This document shows positions 36,036 to 47,639 of a stretch of DNA of 64,000 bases, in pieces. The stretch is from Blasia pusilla (Eukaryota > Marchantiophyta > Marchantiopsida > Blasiales). The notes under the pieces were generated by a model, which searched no databases, was not told the origin of the DNA, and worked only from the letters and a program-made list of their open reading frames with translations. How positions within the stretch are numbered: position 1 is the stretch's first letter; every line of letters starts with the position of its first letter. The translations under genes and the position numbers were made by a program. The stretch lies in NCBI GenBank assembly GCA_050084515.1, contig CM114274.1:18104001-18168000 (forward strand). The letters are read 5' to 3'.

Positions 36036-36122
36036 ACAACCAATAGTATGACGCCCAATTACTCAGTTGATACTTGCTCGTAGTCTTAACTTCATTATAT
36101 CGCTCTCTTGGAAGTTCCGAAT

Positions 36123-36450
36123 TCATGCAACATTGCGTGACATGTTAACTCTTGAAACTCGTTCACCATTATGAATCGGTGATTGAGGAATCTTGGCTAG
36201 GAGATTTAATCCATGATATGCATAAGATACTTGCTCGACATCTCTAGGTGTTACATGAGTAAATACCTCAAATGTATTGTGTGTGGAAATATTGTTGATA
36301 ACCTCACCATCTTGTTGAATAGATATCTCCTCCATCATTAGTGTACCATCATTTATAAGTTGACCATTTTGTTGAATGGATATGTCCTCCACAATGGTCG
36401 TAGAATTATTCATAGATTGTCCATCTTGAGATACACATATATCCTCCATA
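36123..36450 (-). repeat. Tandem coding-type repeats upstream of Helitron 1
   Basis: The - strand frame here carries about three copies of a roughly 20-22-residue unit (EDISIQQNGQLINDG, EEISIQQDGEVIN and a more diverged first unit). It ends with a Helitron-like sequence (HVTPRDVEQVSYAYHGLNLLAKI) and may be the N-terminal part of the Helitron protein or a captured fragment. Function unknown. Confidence 0.5.
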
Positions 36451-36599
36451 ATAGGAATGTTACATGTTACATTGGGAATGTCTATAATCCCCTAATGTGT
36501 TGCGGGCCTGCAAACAAAAATTTAGAATATTATTATCAAAATTTCATTGGATAATGCATCGTATGTGTGATATAGGAAACGTGAGAAACTACATACTAT

Positions 36600-37350
36600 G
36601 CATAGAAATACCTTACTTAGAAATTAGGTCTTGCATAGTAGTTCGATCGTCACAGAGGTTGTGACAGCTTCCTCCTTGAACTTCCCTTCTTCTTTTGTAA
36701 TCTCTTTGATAGATTGCATTTTTTGTTTTTTCATTGCTAAACTCTCGGCACGAAGAAGTCGTTTTTGTTTTTGGGCCTCCCCACGTAACACCTTTTGGAA
36801 GTCACGAAAAGAAGTTGGATTTGATGGAATAATAAATCTATGCAACCAGATTGCATGCAAAAATGTTAGAAACGAACACCACGAATTTGCATGAGTAGGC
36901 TAAAACAGGCTCAAAAGGACTAGAATCGGAATTGCAAATTATGGGCCATAGGAAAAACTTACATGGGAGATGATTCAATGAGGAGAGGGGGTGGTTGTTG
37001 TTTGGTTTGTTGTTTGTTGTTTTCTTCGATCTCCTAACTTTTGAGCACGAATTGCTCGATTTCTTTTTGGGCCTCGGTGCGAAGTACCTTTCGATAATCG
37101 CATAAATCTGCGGGATTTTCTGGGAGAGGAAGTCTATACACAATAAGGCCAACATATTGTTAAGTCTATGGAAAAAAATGCATTTAAACACCCTCACAAA
37201 AGCACAACAAAAAAATGAGATTGGAGGAACTTGGGCACTGTACGTTGGGGACATTAGACTAAGTAGAGCAGGAGGTACTTCTCCATGTTGCAATATTTGG
37301 GGTAAATTTGTAATATTACGAAGTGCACGATGCTCCATCCTTACATCCAA
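36600..37350 (-). pseudogene. Unassigned gene fragment with two homologous exons
   Basis: Two - strand segments encode related sequences, each preceded by a good splice acceptor in the same phase. One starts at 36,837 (RFIIPSNP, FRDFQKVLRGEAQKQKRLL) and the other at 37,133 (RLPLPENP, DYRKVLRTEAQKEIEQF). A possible first exon at about 37,250-37,350 reads MDVRMEHRALRNITNLPQIL and ends near a GTACAG donor. I do not recognise the family. It may be a host gene piece captured by, or lying next to, Helitron 1. A stop soon after the second segment suggests decay. Confidence 0.4.
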
Positions 37351-37380
37351 AAGTATCTTCTTAACACATGAAGAGAAAAA

Positions 37381-37960
37381 TGGTTAGAAAGTGGAGACAT
37401 ACAAACTTCCAAATTATCCTCAGAGGAAAAGAAAGGAAAATTTAAGACAAAGGAAAGAGTGGAGAAAATTATTTAGAAACCGAAAAAAAAAACGGGGAAT
37501 TGAGAAGATAATATTGAAGAGAAATAAGATAGAAGGTGTGATATAGTAGAGTAAAATTTTGCACTAAAATGGAAAGGAAGGCAGAAAGTGAAGAAGAATA
37601 AAAAGTAGAGTGAAAGAAGGGAAAAGAAAGGAAAAAAGTGGATCAAAATCTTTGGAATAGAAAAAAGACGGGGAATTAATTGTGAAGAAAAAATTGAAGA
37701 GAAATATGTTAGAACTTCTGATGTAGTCGATTAAAACTCAAATGGAAAGAAAAAGTGGAGAAAAGATTAAAAGAAGTGGAGAAAGAAAAAAGAGGAAGGG
37801 AGGGGGAAATTTGAAAAAAAAAATCATGAACAAATTTTAGAGAGGGGGAGAATAGAAGGGAATAAATAAAATTTGGGGAATTTTTTCTAAAAAATTGGTG
37901 AGGGAAAGAAAAGGGAAATTAGTGAAGGAAAGAAAAGAAAAAATGGAAACAAGAAAATAA
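37381..37960 (+). other. Purine-rich stretch without genes
   Basis: About 580 bp in which the + strand is strongly dominated by A and G (runs such as GAAAGGAAAAAAGTGG). No coding potential. Such asymmetry can arise from a decayed GA microsatellite or an AT-rich intron-like repeat. Confidence 0.5.
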
Positions 37961-38688
37961 AAAATGAAAATTTTGAATTTTGGCCTGCAGATTTTCCACC
38001 GTCCGATCATTTCAATCTGGAGCGTTAGATCTAGGTCAGGAAAATCTAACTGTGTAGGATCTAGGATTTTGGGCTTTGAGATTGGACGGTCCGATCTCAA
38101 AGTTGCGCCGCCATCCCTGGCCTGTTCGATCACGGGGGACGAGATCGGACGGTCTGATCTCCCCCCAGGTTTGACCTCCTCAATGGCTTCCTCATTGGCC
38201 GCTCTTAGTGGCAAGGGAGGAGGTCGGGCTAACTCGCCCCCCTCCCTCATTTTGCACAGGCACGTCGAGCCTGTGCGCTCCCTCCGCTCTCGGCGCCTTG
38301 CCCTCACTCTCGAGGCTCTCGTTGCTGGCGACTCTAGTCTCTCGTATTTTGATGTTGGCCTGATAGAACGACTCTTGGGCCGTCAAGCTTCATCAAGCAC
38401 TCAAGGCCTCATACGCCCTACTCTCGGCTGTTGCATTTTTTTTCTAGGTCTGCCCTAGGCTATGTACAAAAGATTTGTGGTGCCTATCCCCGCTTTCTAT
38501 CTTGCATTCCTTTGTTGCTTCTGCTGACAGGTTTCTCTCAGGATTTTTCCTGCTGTTTGCCACACTCAATAGAATAGCACTCAGGTGGGCGGTCCCAGCG
38601 TTGAAATAATTTGTAGCTAGGAAAGATGCGTAGACACTCTCGGTAGCCAAAAAATACCAAACATAATATAGCTTTACATGATAGCCAT
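37961..38688. other. Spacer with two related palindromes
   Basis: No gene could be assigned. Two palindromes that share the core GGACGGTC lie at 38,074-38,102 (29 nt; all pairs match except one G-T) and 38,141-38,161 (21 nt, one G-T). A related half-site ACCGTCCGATC occurs at about 37,999. A + strand frame across 37,964-38,458 is open but has no recognisable domain. Confidence 0.5.
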
Positions 38689-39532
38689 TTATAGATTGCC
38701 CTTACAGTTTAAAGTTGAGAAAACACACGCTTGCATTGATCTCCTTTTTTTCCTACCTAGCTTGGGACCTTGTCTACTCTTGCTTGTACTTTTTGAGGAA
38801 TCCTCTTGAATCTGCTCATTGCCTTGAACTTTTATATCTCCTAGGCTCTTCACACACTTTGCGACATATTCATCTGAGCTAAGATTGTGGGCTCTTTTCC
38901 TCGGTTTAGCACCCTCATTCAAAGGATGTTTGGATTTATACTTAATCTGATACTCAAAAGATTGTACATGCCTCTTCAGGCTCTTTTCCCCCTCGATTCC
39001 GGGATGACTATGTGGTATTGAGAAGGGAAGTGAATCCCTCTTGGCATCTCCACAATGTGGCTCGATTTGGTAACCAAAATAGGTTCCCCATTCTGGTTCG
39101 ATCTTGCTTCCAACTTTCGGACTCGAGTACATTCTGATTGAATCATTTTGGGAAATGGGAGACCACAACGGGCTTTCAAGTGTAGTTTCGGCAGGTTTGA
39201 CTCCATAGTGTTTCTTAGAACTGCATGGGTGAGTTGCCTTTTTTATTCCACCCAATCCCTTGGCTTGGGTCGACTTCATAGCGGTGCGTCTTTGAGTCAT
39301 ACTTGGTGACTTTCTTGCTTTGTACAATAAGGTAAAGTGTTAGTGTATATTGTACTAACCATCTAGTGGGTAGCTGTGGCAATCTTGAATGCTCCTCACG
39401 CACTTCCTTACATGTAGTTTGTAAGGAAGTGCATGAGGAGCATTCAAGATTGCAGACATAGAAGACTGGTAGAGTAGAACTTACGATGCTGGCAGGATCT
39501 TGATGTTTATTCCTAAAGTATTTTCCTGCCAA
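38689..39532 (-). CDS. Unassigned Lys/Arg-rich coding-like region
   Basis: Two overlapping - strand frames, 38,689-39,327 and 39,215-39,532, contain basic segments such as KLGRKKRRSM and GAKPRKRAHNLSSDEYVAKCVKS. A short exon-like piece near 39,491-39,532 (KYFRNKHQDPAS) is bounded by an AG acceptor and a strong ATC-GTAAGT donor. The segment KVTKYDSKTHRYEV vaguely recalls Tudor-like strands, but this is too weak to name a family. It may be the last exons of a nuclear protein or a pseudogene. The hairpin at 39,380-39,453 lies in what would be an intron. Confidence 0.3.
39380..39453. repeat. Near-perfect hairpin, 33-bp arms, 8-nt loop
   Basis: The arms 39,380-39,412 and 39,421-39,453 are complementary except for one position. 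A transcript would form an almost uninterrupted duplex. It could be a young inverted duplication or a small-RNA precursor. Confidence 0.9.
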
Positions 39533-40084
39533 TATATGTAAACCTGAATGAGCAAATTGGTTGTGTAATCCTGTTGCTAGTCAATGTAGAATAGATAGAA
39601 TTGCATGACTATAGTATGAAGCTCAAAAGGAAAGAAGGAGTACATACATGTGTAAGAATTATAACTCTACTCAGAATACGCAAATCCAAGCCTCGAACTC
39701 CGCGTATTATATACTTTGCAAACCCTAAATATGGATGCTAAACTGTTTGGAACTGACATCGCACACACACTCAAAAAGGTGTTTAAATAGTTGTGTGAAC
39801 TCTCTAAGTAACAAAGGACCTACACATCGAATCAAATCAAATCGAATTAGGCGGAGATTAGAATCGTAACTGAAAATTCCCGCCTAATTAGCATGGTTTA
39901 AAATGACTTAAAATAGCCTCCCGGGGTTAATGATAAAATGGCCATGTCGCATACAAATACCGTATACGCGGAGTATAAATAAGGAAACTGATTTTTTTTA
40001 AACCTCTAGATTGAATACACATGTCGCGCCATGGAGGGAGCTCCTCAGACTCATGTTAGCGAGGGGAAGCCCCTCGCCCTAAGG
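39533..40084. other. Spacer; no gene seen
   Basis: AT-rich sequence without coding potential. A perfect 8-bp stem with a 3-nt loop (GCGAGGGG/CCCCTCGC) lies at 40,059-40,077 and may belong to the end of Helitron 2. Confidence 0.4.
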
Positions 40085-43000
40085 CCATCCTCTTATAATA
40101 ATATAAATTTCCCAATTTAATAACGTTGAATTCTATTTTTTAACAAAGATTGTGCATAGATAAAACATATGTTGAATTAATATGTTGTGTCGATATTCAT
40201 ATGCAATTTCCCAATTTAATGACGTTCAATTTATAAAAAATATATATAGTTCATGTGATAATATTTTCAATCAAAAAATTTCTTAATAAACAACGTCGCA
40301 CATAAACACATCTTCACAATTCAATTGAATGTCATTTCATGCCATAATATGAATTGAATTCCTTCTATCTACTCTAGATAAGGCCTAGTACATTTATGCA
40401 TGAGAAAATACACTTGTGGGCAAGTATATGCCCACCTTTTGCAATGTTTGACCTTAAGATTTGTTTATAGTCATGGCAAAAGAAGGTCTTATTAGACACT
40501 AAAATGTGCGAAAATCAAATGGTAGCCCCGAGTCAGAAGCAATTGATAGAATTTGAGGAATAAAAATTCGATCTCTAATATGACTCCATATAATGATTTC
40601 AACATCTATTATGGTTCGAGAAAATCCTTGAACTACCAACCTGATACCATTTTCTTGTCTTTTAGCATCATTAATGTTTCTAAGTAACATGATAGGAGCG
40701 CCAATTTTCAAGGCTAGACAATGCAATGGCAAACCATACGGCAACACTTATTCAAAAAATCCCTAGGGTAGATATGACTCATTCCATCATAAAAAAAATT
40801 GAGTCAAAACTCAAGTGTGTATGTTCTTGTAGACACACACGAACACGTAAACCTTAACTTAATAAAATGTCTTTAATAACATATAGTTGCATTTTTTTTG
40901 TTACATAAACTAAAATAATTGCCACTTTCCTACCTTTCCTTGGCATCAAGACATTACTTCACAATTGATTACATCCGCATCTCTATTTCTTGGAGTCAAT
41001 ATAGTTGTATCTCATAGAAAGTCAACATCTTCAAATCTTTCGATAGCATTCCCATTTACTGCAAGAATAAGGTTACTTTTGCTCTTCCCTTAACACCATA
41101 TCCAATGGTACTTCAATAATGTCTTCTTCTAAGTTAGGATGAACACGCTTATGACCTTCTCCCACTTGCAATTCATGAATTCTTGTTGATGGAGACACTC
41201 CTCCCTCATAAAATTTCTCATGTTTGTTGTAAGTTTCATCACCCTCAATCGCATGGCAATGAGCCATAGGAGCCTCATTCCATATAATAATAATTTCCTT
41301 TTGGATGATACGTGCGTCCTCACTATCAACAAATACCATACACGTGGAGGTTTCATTCAACGTAGTCGGAATTTAAAACGCGAATGTGTTGTACCTCCAC
41401 CTTCAAGTAACAAAGATGCTATACATGAAGATGTCATAGCCAACGCAATACGAGTTGCACTTTGCATACTTCCAAGAAGAATTTTATATAAAAAGGTCTT
41501 TCCGGTTCCACCAAGACCATATATATAATCTTAGCCAATGACGTTTGTCGTTCTCCTTCCCCTACATACAAAGTATAGATATACATCTTACTTGCTTGAA
41601 TATGGTGATAAAATAAACATAAGGAAACAATATGATGTTGTAAGACATAACACCATATATATATATATATATGTATATAGCAATAGAATAATTCTTACAT
41701 GGGCATGTGAGGTATAAACGACCATGTGAGGTATATAGGTAGCCCACAACCATTGCGACCAGGTTTACAACGTTGCTATTTTTTATTCCACCAACGATTA
41801 AATGAAGGAAAATGTATATATAGCAACCCTCTTCCTGAAGGATCCAAAATAATAGTTACAAACCATTTAGTAAGTGTCATATTTTCATTCCTTCCTAGTA
41901 TCTCTTTAGGAATGTTACTATCATTATAATACACTATTTGTGCATTAGGAAGATGCACGCACAATCACACAATACTCAACATCTCTTATGCAAACTCATC
42001 TTGAATAGTTTCCAACATGCTTCAGAGGCAAAAAGATAGTTATAAGGAGAGGGAAAAGGTTAGGTATGTTTGCTTGGAAATCTGGAACCGAAAACAAGAA
42101 GAACTTTAGAATGCAAATAAGCTCTAATGAAAATAAGTTCTCATTATGAAAAATTCTCACATGTTCATCACGGTACAACATTGTCTCATTAATAACAATA
42201 TCGACTCTTTATATATTAGTGGTATTAGATATACCCAATGACATGGCATATTCTCCTTTGTATACATACTTATAAAAGTACTTGATAGTAGAGACAATAT
42301 TTCTAATCTCCAAATTTATATGACAATCAAATAATCCATATAACATAGGATTGAATGGCACAACCCACCGGTTATCCAAAACATTGTTGCGTTTTAATAT
42401 ATGCTTTCCATCATCCATCTTAAGAAATCACAACAAACATAAAACATAATTATGTAAGGACAACATACTATTCATGCTCTAAACTTATCCATATTCTTGA
42501 AGCATTTCAATTCCAAAGAAGAAAAATTGAAACACGCCTTCTATAGATCGGATATACATCCTCGTTCTATGTTTTCATAGTTGCAAAACGCTTAGGATAT
42601 CCCTTCTTACATTTTTTCGTTATGGGATCCATACATGGTGCCCTCGAATTAAGGTGCCCACATGGACCATGCATCATACAATTATCCATGGTTGAATATA
42701 ATCTCGGATGAGTAAGAGAATGAGAAATCTTGGCCGATATGACCGGATCAAAGTTGAGGTTAGTACGTGGCTTGTTCTCTTTGGTAATAATGATCAAAAC
42801 ATGGAAATGGGGAAAATCTCTCTTTTGGAATTCCACCACATGGATGCATCCAACAATTCGACTCAAAATATGTTTCTTTAAGATAAGATTCAATAACTCT
42901 CTTTTCTTCTTCTCAAGTACTTGCACAACCAAATCTATACACATGAGAGTGCAAAAACCAACCTGGAAAGAATTTTTCAAAAATTATATCTACCCCTAAA
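40085..43000 (-). mobile_element. Helitron 2, decayed and shortened relative of Helitron 1
   Basis: The - strand carries the same blocks as Helitron 1 at lower completeness: a Rep region at 42,567-42,980, the tyrosine motif at 42,209-42,418, a Walker B-like segment near 41,270-41,330 and a helicase C-terminus at 40,499-40,747. Flanking sequence at 40,150-40,235 is shared with 31,060-31,165 next to Helitron 1. No clear terminus was found; the upstream N-terminal domain is missing. Both boundaries are approximate. Confidence 0.65.
40430..42980 (-). pseudogene. RepHel pseudogene of Helitron 2
   Basis: The Rep HUH motif reads FPHFHVLII with histidines at 42,807-42,809 and 42,801-42,803, followed by CMMHGPCGHLNSRAPCMD. 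The second Rep motif reads KYFYKYVYKG in 42,209-42,418. Helicase pieces include EIIIIWNEAPMAHCHAIEG and SDSGLPFDFRTF. The region between Rep and helicase is largely deleted (about 0.6 kb remains where Helitron 1 has about 1.5 kb), and frames are broken throughout. Confidence 0.75.
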
Positions 43001-44659
43001 AAGGTGAGCATACACAGTAAGAGTGTGACTTTCAACGACCCCGTTAACATCAAAAGAGGGTAGAATCAGATGAATAGTCATTATAGATCTCATATTGCAT
43101 GTGGTCAAGATAGTCATAGATCATAATTTCCTCATCTATGGTTAGATAAGTGCTCATGCGATACATGTGATGTTCTTCTATAGAATCATCACTTGAACGT
43201 CATGGTCTGGCCGTAGTCGAGCACTTCTTGGTCATATTCGCTTTGTGTGAATGTTCTTCACCCTTAGAAGGATATAAATCAAATTTGTATGTGTCTAATT
43301 CCACGACTCTAGCATTGAATAAGTCAATATCCTACTCATTTAGGAGGAGTGGGATGCGATAATATACGTCACTATCTTCAAAGGAAGACATGTTATTATC
43401 GAGCCTAATATATAAGTATGTACTATATGAGGATAACCTTGCTTTAACACTCATCATATTGGTCGTATGTACTTGTGCCTTTGGCAGATGATCTCACACT
43501 TCTTCTTCAGGTTATGGCTTTGTCTCACTTGTTTCCTCCTTGTGCAAGGCAAAGAGCTTTTCTCTTGGTGATTTGGGAAAAAGTTTCACTTTGCTATCCT
43601 CCTCTCTAATCTGTTTGAACTGGAGGACTCCCTTGAACTCCAAGAATCTTCTTCCCTTTTCCCATTGTGAACTTTCTTGTTGTGATTGGAGTGGTCATGG
43701 TCTCCAACTTATACCCTAGACATGCACACTCATCAAGCTCGGGAAACAAATGGTACAAATAGGAACCATTCTAGGTCACTATTCATAGTTTGCTGTAAAA
43801 ACATAAACTTAGCTATATATATAAAGAATACATTCGAAGAGTACTTATTTTGCTTGATGGATGTAGCCTTGAATGTGATCAAGAGGAAGGACTCTGAGGT
43901 TCCACGAGAATTTTGAAAGAAATTAAAATCTTCAACACAAAGTAGTTTCTTCCCACTTGAATGAAATGATTACCAAGTATCCTTCTGCTCTAAGGACCGA
44001 CCCTCCAAGACTTCACCCTCTTGGATTTCACCAACTGCTAGAATGGAAGACCAGCTAGAATCATGTTGGCGCACCCTTGCACTCTACCAATGACGAGCCA
44101 TAAAAAACTAAACAGAAGAGCGGAACAAAGTTGAATGGGCTTTTCGCATAAACTTTTAAATAGTCCCTCCCACGCACCAAAATAAAACTCTTTAGGTCTC
44201 TAGTCGAGGGAAAAACATGGCACTTTGGATTACTTTAAAAGTAGGTCGTGAAAAACGACCGAGTCAAAGTTAGCCCCAAAAAATTAACTAGATGAGTCAA
44301 ATTTAGTCTCCAAAAATTAACTAGCCGTAATTTTTTTACTACTAACAGCTAACAATAACTTCATGCATGTTAAAGAGGCAAAAAAAATAATTTTCAAATA
44401 TATCCCAACCACCTTGATAACTCGAAATTGCCAAATAGAAGACACGAGGGATAGGAGACACACATCAGAATTTGGGAGTTTACAAAAGAGGTGAGGGTTA
44501 ACATTGATAATATTATAGATGTAGGTAAGAAATGATAATTTTTTTACCGCATCACGCCTTCGAACATAATATACAAAGTTTGAAATGGACGAGACTCAGT
44601 AAAATTTAGGTCATATTCTTGATTTAATACCTTTAAAGAAATCTAGTTAAACTCATCTA
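43001..44659. other. Spacer; no gene recognised
   Basis: Only short frames without family similarity. Near 43,140-43,165 the - strand has ATGTATCGCATGAGCAC followed by TTATCTAA, resembling the Helitron 3' ends elsewhere in the window. A small hairpin GGTCGTGAAAAACGACC lies at about 44,247-44,263. Confidence 0.4.
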
Positions 44660-45400
44660 TCTATCTTATAATGGCTATATATACACACACACACTAAAAA
44701 AGAAGAAATAATGGGATGGTGTGACTAACAAGCAACACATTTGAATTTTATTAGTTGAGTCACAAGATGGATAGAGAGAATAAATTTGAGTGGAAGAGGA
44801 AAAATAATTTTATTAATTTATATTACAATGGTTAATCCTAGATGTATAATTATTTTTGGGATAATTAGAAAATATAGCAAAAATATTAAGATTTTGTGCC
44901 TTAATTCATATTTGATGGGAAGGGAAAATTAATTTTAATGGAGAAGGAGTGTATATTTTAAAAATATTATTGAAGGTGGAATCATTTTGGGAATTCGAAA
45001 ATCATTTCAATTTTAATTCTGACGTGGAATTAATTACAAGAGTGGAATGTTATTACTCTTCTCAAATTTAATAAAATAGAATTTTTTTTAAAATTTTAAA
45101 AGGGGAAAAATAATTAAAAAAATAATCATGTTAATTCACATTTGATCTTTTGGGAAAGGAAAATGAATTTGAAAGGAAGAGAGAAATTTGTTCATTAATT
45201 AAAATTATGAATAATTAAGTTAGTGGATATTATATTGGTGGCAAGAGTGAAAGAGGAAATGTAGGTATTATTCAAACTCTTATGGAGGAATGAAGTTATT
45301 CTGGGACATGTGTACTATTTAAAAGTGAAAATATATTACTCTTTTCAGATTTAAAATGTGAAAATTATACTTAACTCATTTTTTTTCTAATATTGGTTTA
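44660..45400 (+). mobile_element. Non-autonomous Helitron-like element, copy C (3' truncated)
   Basis: It starts with TCTATCTTATAATGG after an A, like copy D, and has the family blocks in order (TTTGATGGGAAGGGAAAATT at about 44,910, GGGAAAGGAAAATGAATTTG near 45,150, ATATTGGTGGCAAGAG near 45,231). No CTRR end is present, and the sequence passes into DNA that also precedes copy D. Upstream flanks of C and D are similar for about 110 bp (44,560-44,660 and 45,425-45,547), so the pair may come from one segmental duplication. Confidence 0.6.
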
Positions 45401-45547
45401 AAATTATAAGTCTTTCAATCGTATCATGCTTTCGAACATAACATACAAAGTCTGAAATGGACGGGATTCCATCAAATTTAGGTCACACTCATGATTTAAT
45501 AAGTTAAAACAAATCTAGTTGAACTAATCTATATATATATATATATA

Positions 45548-46247
45548 TCTATATTATAATGATCTCCCTATATATAATGGGATATTAAGGAAAAATAGTG
45601 AAATGCTTCTAATTTGTCCCTTTATTCACATTAGATGGGTAGAAAAAATAAATTTCAATGGCATAAATTTTTTTAATCAATTTAGATTAAAATGGATTAT
45701 CCTAGATTTACAATAAGAAAAAATAGCAAGATAATTATAAAATCACCAAAATATTACACTTTTATATTCATGTTTGATGGGAAAGGAAAATGAATTTTAA
45801 CAGAGAAGCATTATATATATTTTAACTTTTATGGAAGGGTGGAATTATTCTTATAAGATTTAAATAAAGGAATTTAAAATTAAACTTTGAACATAAAAAT
45901 ATGAATTTTTTAATAAAATAATCATGTTGATTCATGTTTGATATTTTGGGAAAGGAAACTGAATTTAAATGGAAAAGAGAAACGATTTCATTAATTAAAA
46001 TAAACTAAAAATTTTAATTAGAGGATGTTATTTTGGTGTGAAGAGAAGGTATTGTTAAAATTTTTATGGAGAAGTGAAATTAGTTATTATTTGAATTTTA
46101 ATCGAGGAGTATAATTATTTTCGAAGTGAAAATTTATTATGATTTTAAGATTTAAGAAAGTGAAATTTATAATTAAATTTTGAAATGAAAATTTTTCTAA
46201 ATTATTAAAAAATCATGTTTGAGCGCAAGCACAGACATGCTCACTAG
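45548..46247 (+). mobile_element. Non-autonomous Helitron, copy D, both ends intact
   Basis: A 700-bp AT-rich element beginning TCTATATTATAATG (45,548) and ending with a GC-rich hairpin-like segment (GCGCAAGCACAGACATGCTC) and CTAG at 46,244-46,247. It is flanked by A on the left and T on the right, exactly the Helitron insertion site. It has no terminal inverted repeats and no coding capacity, as expected. This copy defines the family to which copies A, B and C belong. Confidence 0.75.
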
Positions 46248-47112
46248 TAAAATCTTCTAAAATTTGGGGAATACTCATGATTCTAAGCATTAAAAATTAA
46301 TTCATTGTGACTCATAGAAGTTTAGGTCATAATCGTGTTGTGTTTGTTTTGCTATGGGAACCGTTGAACCTTATAGAATTTTCCAAAATGGGAAAAAAAG
46401 AAAAGAGAATACTAGAGATCTTGAAATTTAAGGTCATGACAATCTAGCGAATTGTTGGAAGCCTCTAGAAAACAAAGTGCAATGTAGTTCAATGTCATCG
46501 TAAAGAGAAATGCCCTTATAAATATCCTATAGTACATTAGTTCCTTTTTTATTCTTATTTTATTTGATAAAAATAATAATATTGAAAAGTAGACCAAAAA
46601 ATTGTTGAGATATGGAAGAAAACTAAAAAAAAAAATTTGACAATGTAAAAACCCATAAACAAACAAGGAACATGAAATTTCCAAGAGATAATTTGCATTT
46701 CTTTTAAACAACTACTTTAAGCTATGATTTCCAAACCGTAATTGACGGTACATTTCTTTCATATGCAAAGGATATGACAAGTGGCACATGCTAAGAAAAT
46801 GGAAAATAAGGTATATGGTCGCATTTCTTTTCCAAATATAGACCGTGAAAATTCCATGCCGAGATATAAAAGGGAGATAGGAATGTTCTTGGAGAAATTA
46901 CTACACATCAAGACCTACACTCTCATTCACATAGAAATAAGATGGCAATCTTGCATAAATAAGATGAAGGAGTTCTTTCGTCAAATCCAAACTCACTATA
47001 ACCCAGACTACAACACTTCTAAATTTTAATACATACTTAGAAATGAATATTCTATCAAAGATATTCTGCCCAAATTTGCATTATTATATGTGTATATCTT
47101 CAAAAGCTAGGA
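46248..47112. other. Spacer; no gene recognised
   Basis: AT-rich. A frame at 46,781-47,029 (+) is open but shows no domain. Nothing else stands out. Confidence 0.4.
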
Positions 47113-47376
47113 TTATGAATACTGAAGTCTAAATTGATTTCCAAACTTTGCATATTGAAGAATACCTCTCACTGCATTGAGAGGAGGTTTTTGTGATGAT
47201 TGCACAAATAAACTTATCAAATAAATCGTAATAAGATCTCCCCTTACAATAGTAAAAAAGATAAGACTCCCAACCATACTAAAATATCTGTTTAGATTAC
47301 TAATCTCACTATCTTCATTCGCTGTAAGCTTCACAATCTCATCCAATGATGTCAAGAATGGCTTGCAGCTTGTCAT
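47113..47376 (-). pseudogene. Ty1/copia reverse transcriptase C-terminal fragment
   Basis: The - strand frame reads SCKPFLTSLDEIVKL, then YFSMVGSLIFFTIVRGD and KPPLNAVRGILQYAKF. These match the copia RT-to-RNase H connection (the usual CKPxxTPLD, YRxLVGSLxYLTxTRPD and HxxAxxRILRYxKGT). Only about 88 residues remain, with no neighbouring copia domains. Several normally invariant residues are changed, for example TRPD to VRGD. Confidence 0.75.
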
Positions 47377-47639
47377 GCCAAACTAAGAAAGTTTATCACA
47401 ATCACATAAGTGTTACAATAGTTATGAATCACCTCCATCCTAAGTAGTTTCTATATTAAGATATAATTGGAGGTCTCTCAAGTCTTTCAATTTATGCTAT
47501 CATAACCCTCATAACCAAACATGCACCAACACGAAACATGGAAACTTAAGTGGGATTATGCTAGGATGAAAAATTTGGTAAGTCTCATAAATAAGGTATG
47601 GGTTGAAGAATGTGAGACGCAATCCTAAGTGGGTGTCTA

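Larger units (their letters stand above)
31178..36560 (-). mobile_element. Helitron 1, autonomous type, decayed
   Basis: Rolling-circle transposon on the - strand with an N-terminal Helitron domain, a Rep (HUH) domain and a Pif1-type helicase in the usual order. A 3' terminus can be proposed: the hairpin CGTGCAATGCAGGGCAC followed by CTTACGAG at 31,185-31,178 and then T. This matches the Helitron pattern (short hairpin, then CTRR, then T), except that the final tetranucleotide is CGAG. The 5' end was not found, so the upper boundary is approximate. In-frame stops and a changed Walker A motif show that it is inactive. Confidence 0.75.

Noticed and set aside
40059-40077. Definite Helitron 2 terminus
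   Set aside because: A hairpin is present, but no CTRR-T follows at the usual distance on either strand, so it is kept only as a possibility.
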